The position numbers were made by a program, and so were the translations under genes. Positions 55,274 through 63,766 of a stretch of 64,000 bases of DNA are shown one piece after another. The notes under the pieces are model-generated. The model was not told the DNA's origin and did not search any database. It saw nothing but the letters and a program-made list of their open reading frames with translations. Source of the stretch: Haladaptatus cibarius D43 (GTDB lineage Archaea > Halobacteriota > Halobacteria > Halobacteriales > Haladaptataceae); NCBI RefSeq assembly GCF_000710615.1, contig NZ_JDTH01000002.1, positions 1,885,124 through 1,949,123 on the forward strand, given 5' to 3'. Numbering within the stretch: position 1 is the first letter of the stretch; each line of letters begins with the position of its first letter.

Positions 55274-55693
55274 CGAGGACGACGGCATGCCGTCGTCCTC
55301 GTCGTCATCGTCTTCGATACCGCCCTCGTGCAGAAAGTCACACGTTCTATCGGTGAGATAGACATCCCCATCTTCGACCGCCACATCGACCGAGAGGAGA
55401 GTCGAGCCTTTCGCCTCTCCGTTGTCGCAGTGACCGGAACAACCGTCGAACATCGACCCGTGTTTCGGGCAGATGATGTCGCCGTCGCGCATAGCAGCCC
55501 CGAATCCCCGGTCGAGTCGCTGGTCGGTTTCGTGCTGACAGAAGTTTCGCCACGCGGCGATGCAGTCCCCGCCGTTTACCAGAATCACCTCCCCTTTCGA
55601 CCCGTCGTGTTCGAGAACGGTGAAGAGAAACGAACCGTTTTCGGGGAGTTCGTCAACCGTCGTCAACTGTGTAGCATCGTCCGTGGCGACCAT
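55256..55693 (-). CDS. Rieske [2Fe-2S] protein
   Basis: This 145-residue soluble protein has the Rieske cluster pair: FCQHETDQ (CxH) and CPKHGSMFD (CPxH), spaced by 18 residues, enough for a 2Fe-2S Rieske centre. It is the single-domain ferredoxin type. The C terminus is acidic (EDDDEDDGMPSSSS), partly encoded in a 32-bp palindrome. No oxygenase partner is adjacent; it may transfer electrons to a dioxygenase or nitrite reductase. Overlaps the M23 gene's 3' end by 18 bp on the opposite strand. Confidence 0.86.
   Translation of the reverse strand: MVATDDATQLTTVDELPENGSFLFTVLEHDGSKGEVILVNGGDCIAAWRNFCQHETDQRLDRGFGAAMRDGDIICPKHGSMFDGCSGHCDNGEAKGSTLLSVDVAVEDGDVYLTDRTCDFLHEGGIEDDDDEDDGMPSSSSHLTF
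55272..55303. terminator. 32-bp perfect palindrome at convergent gene ends
   Basis: A perfect 32-bp inverted repeat centred on GGCATGCC spans the ends of two convergent genes. It begins inside the M23 stop and covers the acidic C-terminal codons of the Rieske gene. It can fold into a hairpin in either transcript, so it may act as a bidirectional terminator or a translation-end structure. Confidence 0.55.
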
Positions 55694-55741
55694 GGATAAC
55701 CGTTGTTTGCGCGATAGATAAAACGTGCTTCTCCGGAAGAA

Positions 55742-56707
55742 TTAATCGTCGTCCGCGGTCTTCGCTTGCGCGAAATCGTAGGTGACTCCAGTCAAATCAG
55801 AAGAAATCTTCCAGAGGCGGTCGGCCATCTGCTCGTCGTACGACCGGTCGCTGGACGGTTGGATTTCGGGCAAACCGCGCATGTTCATCAGTCCACCGGG
55901 ACCGACGTACTCCCCACCCATGACATCCTCATCGGTCGCGGCGTAAAGCATCGGAAGCGCGCCGCGTTCCGCGCTTTGGGCAAACACTGCGTTCACAAGG
56001 CGCATCATCCACAGTCGAAGTCGTGAGCCTTCCTGTTCTGGGCCGCGTCGCTGGAGATTCGTACTCGCATACCCCGGATGGCAGGCGAGGCTCAACACGC
56101 CGTCGATACTCGCCTCGTCCAGTCGCCTGTCGAGTTCGTAGGCAAAGAGGACGTTCGCCAGTTTGCTCTGGCCGTAGGCGTCCCATTTGTCGTACTCCTG
56201 CTCGCCATGTAAATCCTCGAAGTTGATGTCACCGCGTTCATGGACGCCGCTGCTCTGGGTCACGACGCGCGTCTCCCCCCGCGTTTCGAGCAGTCGGTCG
56301 AACAGCAGACCCGTCAGTGCGAAGTGACCGAGATGGTTGACGCCGAACTGCATCTCGTACCCGTCTTCGGTTTCCCGGCGGGGAATTGCCATCACGCCCG
56401 CGTTGTTACAGAGGACGTGCAGGTCGTCGTATTCGGCCTCGAAATCGTCGGCGAACGACCGGATAGAGTCCGGGTCTGCAAGGTCAAGTTCGCGCACGTC
56501 GAGCGTCGCGTCGGGAATTTCCGTGAGAATACGCCCTTTGACCGTCTTCGCGTGGTTCGTTCGTCGGCAGGCCATGACGACGATTGCGCCCTTTCGAGCC
56601 AAGGCGCGGGTCACCTCGTAACCGAGGCCGCTGTTCGCACCCGTGACGACGACGGTCTTTTCGGTCATATCCGGCATTCGTTCGGCAGTCCATCCGGTGT
56701 CAGTCAT
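55742..56707 (-). CDS. short-chain dehydrogenase/reductase (retinol-dehydrogenase-like)
   Basis: This 321-residue SDR has the Rossmann motif VVVTGANSGLGYEV, an NNAGVM segment and the catalytic pair in VTQSSGVH (Ser) and YGQSKLAN (Tyr-x3-Lys). The length and the HPGYASTNLQRRG region match the retinol-dehydrogenase/WW-domain oxidoreductase-like group. It uses NAD(P)H and reduces or oxidises an alcohol/ketone; substrate unknown. It is followed on the same strand by the Rieske gene. Confidence 0.88.
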   Translation of the reverse strand: MTDTGWTAERMPDMTEKTVVVTGANSGLGYEVTRALARKGAIVVMACRRTNHAKTVKGRILTEIPDATLDVRELDLADPDSIRSFADDFEAEYDDLHVLCNNAGVMAIPRRETEDGYEMQFGVNHLGHFALTGLLFDRLLETRGETRVVTQSSGVHERGDINFEDLHGEQEYDKWDAYGQSKLANVLFAYELDRRLDEASIDGVLSLACHPGYASTNLQRRGPEQEGSRLRLWMMRLVNAVFAQSAERGALPMLYAATDEDVMGGEYVGPGGLMNMRGLPEIQPSSDRSYDEQMADRLWKISSDLTGVTYDFAQAKTADDD

Positions 56708-56778
56708 GGAATCGTGTACGATCGCATGGTACAGAAAGCCACTGCCCGATACGGTGGGTCTGAAATTCTTCCCGCGGC

Positions 56779-57405
56779 CTACACACCTGCACCCGTCGGC
56801 GCGTCTGGAAGTTCGACGGGTTCGACCGGAATGCCGAGTTCTTCCAACGCGGCTTCGAGGTGTTCCGCTTTGGCGTAGTCGGAGCCGTCTTCCTCGCGTA
56901 GACGTTGGGCGGTAGCCAGCACTTCGGCGCGTCTGTCGTCCGGAATGTCGAACTTGTCGGTCGTCAGTTCGATGGTCAGTCCGTTGTGGTCGCTGGTGTA
57001 CAGCGAGTAGAAGATGCTCCGGTCGAAGACGTTGTATCGGTGGCCGTTTTCTTCGAGTCCCTGCTTGATTTCCTCCAAGCGTTCCGGTTCGAATCGGAAC
57101 GCGAGATGGTGAACCGCACCGATTCCGGTTCGCTGTGGCGAGGGATTCGACTGTCGCCCTTCCTCCACGAAGAAGGTGATGACCCGCCCGTCGCCCGTGT
57201 CGAAGAACAGGTGCGTGACGTTCGGCGCGTCGAGATTTGGCTGACGGAGGATGAGCGGCATCCCGAGGATGTCGCGGTAGAATTCGACGGTGTCCTCCTC
57301 GTTACTTCCGATGAGGGTAACGTGGTCGGTTCCGCTGAGGTGAATCGTGCTGTCCGGGCGGTCTGCCGTGATGGGAATTTCCCCATTTGAGTTCTCGTCT
57401 ACCAT
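56779..57405 (-). CDS. VOC-family metalloenzyme (glyoxalase/dioxygenase-like)
   Basis: The 208-residue protein has two vicinal-oxygen-chelate modules. Metal ligands are visible as the His in GTDHVTLIGS, the His in AVHHLAFRF and the Glu in LTIELTTDKF, fitting a ring-cleaving dioxygenase or glyoxalase active site. The start MVDENSNGEIPI (ATG 57405) avoids an upstream Cys-rich, non-homologous extension. The substrate is unknown; the group includes extradiol dioxygenases. It is 71 bp upstream of the SDR gene on the same strand. Confidence 0.82.
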   Translation of the reverse strand: MVDENSNGEIPITADRPDSTIHLSGTDHVTLIGSNEEDTVEFYRDILGMPLILRQPNLDAPNVTHLFFDTGDGRVITFFVEEGRQSNPSPQRTGIGAVHHLAFRFEPERLEEIKQGLEENGHRYNVFDRSIFYSLYTSDHNGLTIELTTDKFDIPDDRRAEVLATAQRLREEDGSDYAKAEHLEAALEELGIPVEPVELPDAPTGAGV

Positions 57406-57522
57406 GATTTGGTCGTATCCGTAGATACGAACCGAGCGGCAATATACTCTCGCGGACAGCGACGACACCACGTGACACCGATGCCAGTGGGGCGAAAACT
57501 CACCGCAGCGCAACAGACAACC

Positions 57523-58332
57523 TCACCACTCTTCGACCAACGACCGAATTTCCGGGTCGAGTTCCTCGAACGCCCGCCTGCGACCGTCCCCGTCCGCTCC
57601 GGATTTTTTCACGTAGGTTCGTTCTTCGCGGTCGAATATGGCGGATTCGTCCAGTCCGCGCTCTTCCGCTAGTTCTTTGAGCTTTTTGGTGTCGAAGCTT
57701 CTCGCCTCGTCGGGGTCGATTCCGGCCCGGTTCAGTTCGGCGCGAATCACTTCCTCGTCTTTTTGATTCCGTCGTCGGGTGGTGTATCGCTTCACCGATC
57801 CGTAGTCGGACGAGATTCGTCGGTCGTCTTGGAGAACGTGGAGGAGCGCGTCCCGAACTTCCTTTCGGGCGTCGTCGGCCCCTCTGCTCACGTCGGACAA
57901 CAGGGTGTAGAGGTTCACCAGTCGGAAGGTGTCCAACTCCGCCAACGAATCGGCGTCGTACTGTCGGACGAGGTCAAGCAGAACGAGCGCGTCCCGAGCG
58001 AACCCGAGGTCGAGTTGCGGTATTTCGTCGGGGTCTAGCGTTCGGGTGGGTTTTTGTGTGGGCGTTTGGATGGGTTCGTTTTTCGAGGGAGAGTCGGATT
58101 CCACGGATGGCTTGTTTGGGCAATTCTGGTCGTTGGGGGCGTTGGTCGCGCCGTCCTGCTGTCTGCGCTTTTCTCGGATGACGAAATCGCGGGCACCGTC
58201 GAAGACGAGGTTGTCCCACGAGTGTCGGTCGTCGTCCGTCGTGCTGATGTGCGCTGCGACGGAGCGGATTGCGTCCTCGTACTCACAGCCCGCCGCCGGG
58301 CACGTCGTCGGGTCGTACTCTTCGTCTCGCAT
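57523..58332 (-). CDS. haloarchaeal protein with N-terminal zinc finger
   Basis: This 269-residue acidic protein has CPAAGCEYEDAIRSVAAHISTTDDDRHS at the N terminus, which fits a C2H2-like finger. The remainder is alpha-helical (FARDALVLLDLVRQYDADSLAELDTFRLVNLYTLLSDV and ADDARKEVRDALLHVLQDD) with a Lys/Glu-rich end. The family is haloarchaeal and uncharacterised. A nucleic-acid or protein-binding role is possible from the zinc finger alone. It is transcribed away from the long gap. Confidence 0.65.
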   Translation of the reverse strand: MRDEEYDPTTCPAAGCEYEDAIRSVAAHISTTDDDRHSWDNLVFDGARDFVIREKRRQQDGATNAPNDQNCPNKPSVESDSPSKNEPIQTPTQKPTRTLDPDEIPQLDLGFARDALVLLDLVRQYDADSLAELDTFRLVNLYTLLSDVSRGADDARKEVRDALLHVLQDDRRISSDYGSVKRYTTRRRNQKDEEVIRAELNRAGIDPDEARSFDTKKLKELAEERGLDESAIFDREERTYVKKSGADGDGRRRAFEELDPEIRSLVEEW

Positions 58333-58924
58333 AGGTGGTCAGTTGGGGTTCTCGCGGGTTGTTGTGCTGTTAATTCGGCTGTCGCCCCGGTTTCTGCTCG
58401 GAGATTTGGCGGCTTCGGTTATAAAATTGCGGCAGTGATGTGGGACGTCTGATGGATAGATTCAGAGGGAGGAATTTGCTGTAGACGGGAGTAGCGAGTG
58501 AGGCTTGTCGTAGAGAAGAGCAGTAAGTCAACTTTGTCGTGAGCAAGTCACGACTCCACTGAAAACCGCCACTGCGACGAAATCCAGCGTGTGTTGTCTT
58601 GTTTTATGATAGATTTTCGATAGCAAGTCACGGGTCCACTGAAAACCGCCACCACCTCCGCAGGCCACACACCTCCCCAACCGATTCCGTTCCTCGCTTC
58701 GCTCCGGTACTCATCCCTCGCGCGAAAACTGGCAGGCCCTCGGGGGTGAACGCCTCAGGCCTGCCGACGCACGCGCCACGGCATTTGCAAAAATAACACA
58801 GACCGAAATATTCGAAAGAATAACAGAGGATGAGCGAATAAGGCGGATAACACCCACAGCCAACCATTCCGCAAAAAACTGGGTTAGCAGTTCCTTTTTG
58901 CCCCATCGGGACAATCCCCAAGCA
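58333..58924. other. 592-bp gap with repeated and structured DNA
   Basis: This gap has no supported gene. A 31-bp direct repeat (29 of 31 identical) lies at 58542-58572 and 58622-58652. An 8-bp inverted repeat, GGCAGGCC and GGCCTGCC, lies at 58731-58738 and 58758-58765. The segment 58650-58790 is GC-rich and looks like a structured or dispersed element. The promoter of the HTH gene is probably near 58800-58920. Confidence 0.45.
58542..58652. repeat. pair of 31-bp direct repeats
   Basis: Two copies, each including CCACTGAAAACCGCCAC, start at 58542 and 58622 with 80-bp spacing and two differences. They are absent from the coding neighbours and could be protein-binding or recombination remnants. 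Confidence 0.5.
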
Positions 58925-59590
58925 ATGACTGACGGCTTCGGGGAGGAACCGCCAGCAGACCGGAAATCACCGGTCGGTGAACCCGTCATCCGCGGCGACG
59001 AGACGATTACCGGCGAACACGCGAATCAGGCCAAAGCGTTCGATCCGGACGATCCGGACAGCGTCGCGGAAGCCGCCGAAACCGTCCGGGCCTTTGCCGA
59101 CGGAAGCGCCGGGAGCGAAGACAGCGTCTACATGCTCCGCGGGGCCGCGGCCTGCGCCGCATTGGTTCGAGGCGTCGGGTCGTACAAAGGTGCCGCGGAG
59201 GAAGCAGGCGGCGAAACGACGGTTGCCTTCATCCGCAAATGGGCGCGGGTTCACGACCTGCCGCGGTCGATTCGCAGACACGTCGCGCTGGGACAAATCG
59301 CGCCGACCGCGGCGAAGCACGTCGCGCGGGTGGGCGGGGACGCCCGATACCAACTCGCGTGGGCCATCCTCGACAACTCGCTGACGGTTCGGGACGTTCG
59401 CGCCATCGTCAGCGACATCAACGACGGAACGTCGCCCGAGCGCGCGCTGCGGCGTCACGGGGTGACACTCGGCGAGGTGACGCTCTCGCTTCCGCCGGAG
59501 GTGTACCGGGAACTCAGACGGCAGGCCGCGCTGGCAGGCGAAGAACCGGAAGCGGTGGTCGCACGCGCGTTGGAACGCGAACTGGAGTGA
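58925..59590 (+). CDS. ParB-like HTH and ribbon-helix-helix protein
   Basis: This 221-residue protein has a middle domain with a ParB/KorB-type helix-turn-helix pattern, GAAEEAGGETTVAFIRKWARVHDLPRSIRRHVALGQIAPTAAKHVA (about 90-140), and a C-terminal RHH-like segment VTLSLPPEVYRELRRQAALAGEEPEAVVARALERELE. The N terminus is acidic and disordered. I connect it with the haloarchaeal DUF7119-type group from memory. It should bind DNA; whether in partition or transcription is unknown. ATG 58925 is used over an earlier frame start. Confidence 0.75.
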   Translation: MTDGFGEEPPADRKSPVGEPVIRGDETITGEHANQAKAFDPDDPDSVAEAAETVRAFADGSAGSEDSVYMLRGAAACAALVRGVGSYKGAAEEAGGETTVAFIRKWARVHDLPRSIRRHVALGQIAPTAAKHVARVGGDARYQLAWAILDNSLTVRDVRAIVSDINDGTSPERALRRHGVTLGEVTLSLPPEVYRELRRQAALAGEEPEAVVARALERELE

Positions 59591-59606
59591 GGTGCGAAAA
59601 ATCCGT

Positions 59607-60905
59607 TTAGCCGAGGAACTCGCGGGCAGTGTCAACCATCACAGCACCCGCGGTTTCCACGTCCGGCCAGTGAATCGTCTCGTTCGGGAAGTGAGCCTGC
59701 TCGATGGTTCCGGGACCGAATATCACGGTCGGAATCTCCGCGTGGACGTAGTGGCGCGAGTCCGCGCCGTAGGTCGCCCCGCGGAGCGTCGTGTTGAGGT
59801 CGTCACGGTCGTAGTCGGCCATCGCGGACTGGAGCGCGACGACGACGGGTTCGTCCGCATCCGTCTCCGCGGCCTCGAACTGGATCGAAAATCGTTCGAA
59901 AGTCGGCGGGTGTTCGGATAGCCATTCGTTTTCTTCGACCACTTCGGCCAGACGTTCTTCGTAGGCGGCCTCAACTTCGTCAACCGTTTCGCCGGGGGCG
60001 ACGCCAAGGCGCATTTCGGCAGTCAGGTTCGCCGGGGTGGTGGACGACCACGTTCCGGCTTCGACCGTACCGATGACGATGGGCCACGAGACGGGGAACT
60101 CCTCATACAGCGGATGGGTCACCGACTCTCCGCGCTCGGATTCCAGGTCGTAAAAGGCTTCGCGGATTCGCTCGAAATGCGGGAGGACGCTCTCGCCGCG
60201 CCAGCGCGTCGCCGCGTGAGCCGAGCGCCCCGTGAGGTGGAGTCGCTTCATGACGCTCCCCTCGGTGGCGATGACGGGGGTGAGGTCGGTCGGTTCCGCG
60301 ACGATTGCCGCGTCGCGTGAGAAGGGATACGGATTGGAGAGTGCGGCCGCCGCCGCGCCGAGTCCGCCTTCTTCCTCGCCGACGACGCTTTCGACGACGA
60401 TTCTTCCGTCGAGTTCCCCATCAGCGGTTTCGGCGAGATGCTTCGCCGCGAAGATACAGGTCACGACGCCGGATTTCATGTCCGCCGAACCGCGGGCGGT
60501 GAGGTTCTCGCCCGCGTCGTCCCACGTCGGTTCGAAGGGGTCGGTGTCCCACGATTCGCGCGCGACCGGTACCACGTCCATGTGGCCGTTCAGGACGAGC
60601 GTCGGCCCGTCGTTCGGATTTCCGAACTCAAGCACGCCCGCCACGCTGGGGCGCTCGGCGAGACTCGGCCCGCCTGCACTGGCTTCAGTGTGTTCGATGT
60701 CCGTCGGGTCGTCGGGGAACGACGGATGTTTGGCCAATCGCTCGGCGTCGGCAGTCCACTCGTAGGTTTCGAACCCAAAATCCGCGAGTTTGTCGGCGAG
60801 CCATTCCTGTGCGGAGGCTTCCTGCCCGCCCGTCGTGTCGAACGAGCAGAGTCGTTCGGTAACTGTCCGCAGTTCGTTACCCTGCGCATCGATAAACCCT
60901 GTCAT
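59607..60905 (-). CDS. M20-family metallopeptidase (ArgE/DapE-like)
   Basis: This 432-residue hydrolase has the M20 motifs VLNGHMDVVPV (metal His and Asp), the bridging Asp in GSADMKSG, the catalytic VVGEEEGG (Glu pair) and a final HAEIPTVIFGPG with the last His. It may deacetylate N-acetylornithine, desuccinylate diaminopimelate or cleave a related amide; archaeal specificity varies. Length is normal. Convergent with the HTH gene, 16 bp apart, and divergent from tRNA-Lys. Confidence 0.9.
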   Translation of the reverse strand: MTGFIDAQGNELRTVTERLCSFDTTGGQEASAQEWLADKLADFGFETYEWTADAERLAKHPSFPDDPTDIEHTEASAGGPSLAERPSVAGVLEFGNPNDGPTLVLNGHMDVVPVARESWDTDPFEPTWDDAGENLTARGSADMKSGVVTCIFAAKHLAETADGELDGRIVVESVVGEEEGGLGAAAAALSNPYPFSRDAAIVAEPTDLTPVIATEGSVMKRLHLTGRSAHAATRWRGESVLPHFERIREAFYDLESERGESVTHPLYEEFPVSWPIVIGTVEAGTWSSTTPANLTAEMRLGVAPGETVDEVEAAYEERLAEVVEENEWLSEHPPTFERFSIQFEAAETDADEPVVVALQSAMADYDRDDLNTTLRGATYGADSRHYVHAEIPTVIFGPGTIEQAHFPNETIHWPDVETAGAVMVDTAREFLG

Positions 60906-61001
60906 GATTCGATAGATGCAGGCGGGAGTGTAAACCTTGCCGACCCGATACCGGAAGAGAATGGTAAACGTTTAACCGTCGCAACTCCCACAACTGGATG
61001 A

Positions 61002-61075
61002 GGGCTGGTAGCTCAGTTAGGCAGAGCGTCTGGCTTTTAACCAGACGGCCAGGGGTTCAAATCCCTTCCAGCCCG
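61002..61075 (+). tRNA. tRNA-Lys (anticodon UUU)
   Basis: The 74-nt gene folds as a full cloverleaf: acceptor GGGCTGG with CCAGCCC, D-loop TAGCTCAGTTAGGCAGAGC, anticodon stem TCTGG/CCAGA with loop CTTTTAA (anticodon TTT at 61036-61038), and T-arm with GGTTCAAATCC. Discriminator base is G. No intron is present. CCA is not encoded. Confidence 0.95.
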
Positions 61076-61423
61076 CTTTTGTGAGGAACGAACGTGGCGA
61101 GCAAAGCGGCTCACAGGATTTGAATTAGACCGAGGTTCTGCGCTGGCACAGGTTCTCGGGCGTTGTTCAAATCCCTTCCGGCCCGTATTTCTTGCGGCGA
61201 ACTTCTTTGTGAGCCGCAAGAATAGTCGATACCCATTCTATACTATTTTCGCAGCTTGTCTACTCGGAAATAACACTGTTGGAAAATGTCACACCACCAT
61301 TCATTTCTCAACCTATTATGTCGTAAGTAGGGTGGAAACCCCCTCGAAAGGCGATTCCGACGCCGTGGTAGATGGTATCCATAGTATCCCATCACTTAAC
61401 CATGTCCGGTGCCATTACTGGAT
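61076..61423. other. gap with a partial copy of the tRNA-Lys 3' end
   Basis: This 348-bp region repeats 20 of 21 bases of the tRNA-Lys 3' end at 61165-61185 (original at 61055-61075). Inverted repeats flank it: a 10-bp pair at 61189-61198 and 61213-61222, and another pair at 61106-61115 with 61208-61217. No gene is supported. Confidence 0.5.
61165..61185 (+). repeat. duplicate tRNA-Lys 3'-end fragment (att-like)
   Basis: This 21-bp segment matches the last 21 bases of the tRNA-Lys at 61055-61075 except for one base. Such copies typically mark attachment sites of integrative elements at tRNA 3' ends, or a decayed tandem tRNA. No integrase is in the window. Confidence 0.6.
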
Positions 61424-61708
61424 GTGAGTGAAGAAACAGAACGTCGAAATCTCCGAATGCCTAACAGCGACGAGATGTTCGGCGTCGTAACAGAACACAA
61501 CGGCGGGAACCACGTTCGCGTTCGTTGTGAGGACGGAAAAGAACGAATGGGACGGATTCCCGGCCGAATGAAATATCGAACATGGATTAACGAGGGCGAC
61601 GTCGTCCTCGTCGAGCCGTGGGACTGGCAAGATGAAAAAGCCAACATCGAATGGCGATACACGGGACAGGACGCAGATCAACTTCGACGCGAAGGCCACA
61701 TCCAGTAA
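61424..61708 (+). CDS. translation initiation factor aIF-1A
   Basis: This 94-residue OB-fold protein assists start-codon selection on the small subunit. Family features are [47 protein letters not shown] and [20 protein letters not shown]. The GTG at 61424 is chosen as it opens the conserved [11 protein letters not shown] stretch; another GTG five codons upstream is weaker. It is downstream of tRNA-Lys. The haloarchaeal genome often has more than one aIF-1A; this may be the secondary copy. Confidence 0.9.
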   Translation: MSEETERRNLRMPNSDEMFGVVTEHNGGNHVRVRCEDGKERMGRIPGRMKYRTWINEGDVVLVEPWDWQDEKANIEWRYTGQDADQLRREGHIQ

Positions 61709-61843
61709 TACCCGTTTCTCTAGAACCGAGAACAACTACACTATCCTTATCGAAGTTATCGTCGAGAGTCATCTGGACGATACACACTCCTCCGCGACTT
61801 CATTCAGTAGATGTTATACGGTAGCCGAACACAGAACACCGAT

Positions 61844-62044
61844 ATGAACCGATTCGTCTCGGATCCGCTCGAACCGTTCGGCATCGTCATGGGCGCACTG
61901 CTCGTCCTCATCGGAATCGCAACCCTCGTCGGCACACCATGGGCGAGCAAATCCGGCAGCGCCCTGCTCATGATTGGCCAAATAATCGGCGCGCTCTCCG
62001 CAATCGGCATTGGTGCGGCGCTGGCGTGGATTTCTCGGGCGTAA
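61844..62044 (+). CDS. small two-helix membrane protein
   Basis: This 66-residue product has two hydrophobic segments (about 14-32 and 40-64), starting MNRFVSDPLEPFGIVMGALLV. The ATG at 61844 is favoured over an earlier in-frame one with a polar lead. The family is not recognised by me. It converges with the following membrane gene, 34 bp apart. Confidence 0.65.
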   Translation: MNRFVSDPLEPFGIVMGALLVLIGIATLVGTPWASKSGSALLMIGQIIGALSAIGIGAALAWISRA

Positions 62045-62078
62045 AAAGGCGAGTTTTCGATTGTTAGCCGTCGTTCAG

Positions 62079-62900
62079 CTACCCTTTGAACGGCAGGAAA
62101 GCGAACATAGCCAACAGTATTGCTGCAAGGAAGCTCAAGATAGACACTCCCCAGAGGCCCGCGATACGCTCGTTGAACTCACCGATTTCCGCATTCTGGC
62201 TGTTGTACGCATCGACGTTCGACGAAAGGACGACGTTGCCACCCTGACCGTGGGCGACGTAGGTTTGATTGTTCGGACCGAGTTCGGCCGTTCCACCGCT
62301 CGAAAGCGAGGTCGTCGTCGTTTTCGGAGCCTCCCACTGTAGGAGCACGGACTCCGCGGAGATGTTCGCTATCGTCGTCGAGTTGTTTTGGTACTGGAAG
62401 TTGTTTCCTTGTTGGAGCGTTTGCGTCTCCGGCTCGCCGAACTGCTGTTGCTTGTACTCGTCCACCGGAACGAGCGACTTGTTAGCGCTGTCGTTACTAC
62501 TCTGGTTGACCACGACGTAGGTCACGTTACCCTGATTGACCGTTTGTGTGTCTTCGCTCAGGTTTTGTACCTCGGTCAACGTGGCTTGGCTCGGGTTCGA
62601 CTGATTCGGGATGAGGAGTCGGAACGTGGTGTTGTCCTGTTCTACCGTGGTGTTGTTCCCTAACTCAGCCGAGTAGGTTGCGGATTGGTTCGTCCACGCG
62701 ACTTCCGCAGAACCGTCACCAAGCGACGTGACGTTGTACTGTCGCCCATCGACGTTGAATTTCTGTCCTTGGTTCGAGAGGGTCTGGTCGGGGTTTTCGA
62801 CCGAAACCGTCGGCTCCTGAGCGACTCCGATGAGTGAGTACGCCCCGGCAGCGATAACCAGAAAGACGGTTACGTAAACGCCCGCTGCTCTTCGTTGCAT
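62079..62900 (-). CDS. surface-exposed membrane protein rich in N-glycosylation sequons
   Basis: This 273-residue protein has an N-terminal hydrophobic helix (about 7-25) and a C-terminal helix (about 247-268), with the middle 220 residues outside. The middle contains many Asn-x-Ser/Thr sequons (NVTS, NQSA, NNTT, NQSN, NLSE, NSTT, NQSS, NDSA, NKSL), so it is probably glycosylated. It has a Gln/Asn-rich composition, but no regular repeat. Family unknown. It is transcribed from an AT-rich leader beyond 62900. Confidence 0.72.
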   Translation of the reverse strand: MQRRAAGVYVTVFLVIAAGAYSLIGVAQEPTVSVENPDQTLSNQGQKFNVDGRQYNVTSLGDGSAEVAWTNQSATYSAELGNNTTVEQDNTTFRLLIPNQSNPSQATLTEVQNLSEDTQTVNQGNVTYVVVNQSSNDSANKSLVPVDEYKQQQFGEPETQTLQQGNNFQYQNNSTTIANISAESVLLQWEAPKTTTTSLSSGGTAELGPNNQTYVAHGQGGNVVLSSNVDAYNSQNAEIGEFNERIAGLWGVSILSFLAAILLAMFAFLPFKG

Positions 62901-63202
62901 GTTCTATCTCCAGTCCGCATTGGGCATAATGGTTACTTTTCTCCGTTATACATTCACATAACCAATCTAGAACTAGTTTTTTCGGGTTGAATCCAATATG
63001 AAGAACAATATACGACATTTTTAGTGTGTATTTATTCATTTTAAAATTTATTAATAATTGTCATAAATAGCATGACAAAGTCGTATCCGTCCTACAATGG
63101 GATGTATATTCGATCAGCAGTCAAAACATCGAAAATGTCAGTGATTGCTCGGCAGATACGCTCAGTACCAGTTATAGACACATTCAAACGAGGTAATAAC
63201 AG
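62901..63202. other. AT-rich intergenic region
   Basis: This 302-bp spacer is strongly AT-rich, with the start side of the minus-strand surface protein and a leader for the next plus-strand gene. TTTTAAAATTTATTAATAAT near 63038-63058 is the densest AT stretch and may hold a TATA box. No gene is supported. Confidence 0.4.
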
Positions 63203-63415
63203 ATGTCGGCTTCCAACGCGCTCAGAAGGCTCGACGAGCAAGCAGAACAGCTTTCAACATGGCAATACGTCATCGTCGCAGGATTGTTCGGGCTAATCGC
63301 TGGGACCGCCATCTACCTCGCACTCGGCAACGGCATTGCGGTCGCAATCTTCGACGCACTCAGCACCGCATTTGTCGCGATGGGAACGGCGTACATCCAG
63401 CGATGGCGTGCGTAA
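63203..63415 (+). CDS. small membrane protein
   Basis: The 70-residue product starts with a polar, helical MSASNALRRLDEQAEQL and has two hydrophobic segments (about 22-40 and 46-62), then a basic end (IQRWRA). It is orphan-like; no family known to me. Its plus-strand leader is AT-rich. Confidence 0.6.
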   Translation: MSASNALRRLDEQAEQLSTWQYVIVAGLFGLIAGTAIYLALGNGIAVAIFDALSTAFVAMGTAYIQRWRA

Positions 63416-63766
63416 CCGACAGTCGCCTCGTTTTTCGGCAACCATACTACAGAAACGTTTCTCGCAAGCCAATAAAAGTGGCAGACAAATAATAAAATGC
63501 GACGAAAATACTGTCCCGTTACGAACAGCTACACCGACACGGATATAACTGCCAGTATTACTAGCGGCGACAAAACAGTCAGTTTAGAACCATGGTACGC
63601 GAGAACGTACTGTCAATTCTGCATCTGTTCGAACAGCGTGTCTCGGTCGTACACGGAGTCGTCGAGTGACGTCTTATTCATATAACGAGACGACTGTGAA
63701 CCAACTACTCCGACAATATCCTTCCGCGCATAGATTGCTCTCCGGGTTCACCGCGTTCGTCAGAAA
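63416..63766. other. gap without supported gene
   Basis: 351 bp between the small membrane gene and tRNA-Cys. A frame at 63497-63685 gives 62 residues with Ser/Thr and Cys bias unlike neighbours and is not called. Nothing else is recognised. Confidence 0.4.

Noticed and set aside
61037..61219. A minus-strand frame of about 60 residues across tRNA-Lys and its copy
   Set aside because: It reads through the antisense of the tRNA; the repeated basic sequence is a tRNA artefact, not a protein.
63497..63685. 62-residue frame between the small membrane gene and tRNA-Cys
   Set aside because: Ser/Thr/Cys-rich composition unlike other proteins here, with no recognised motif.
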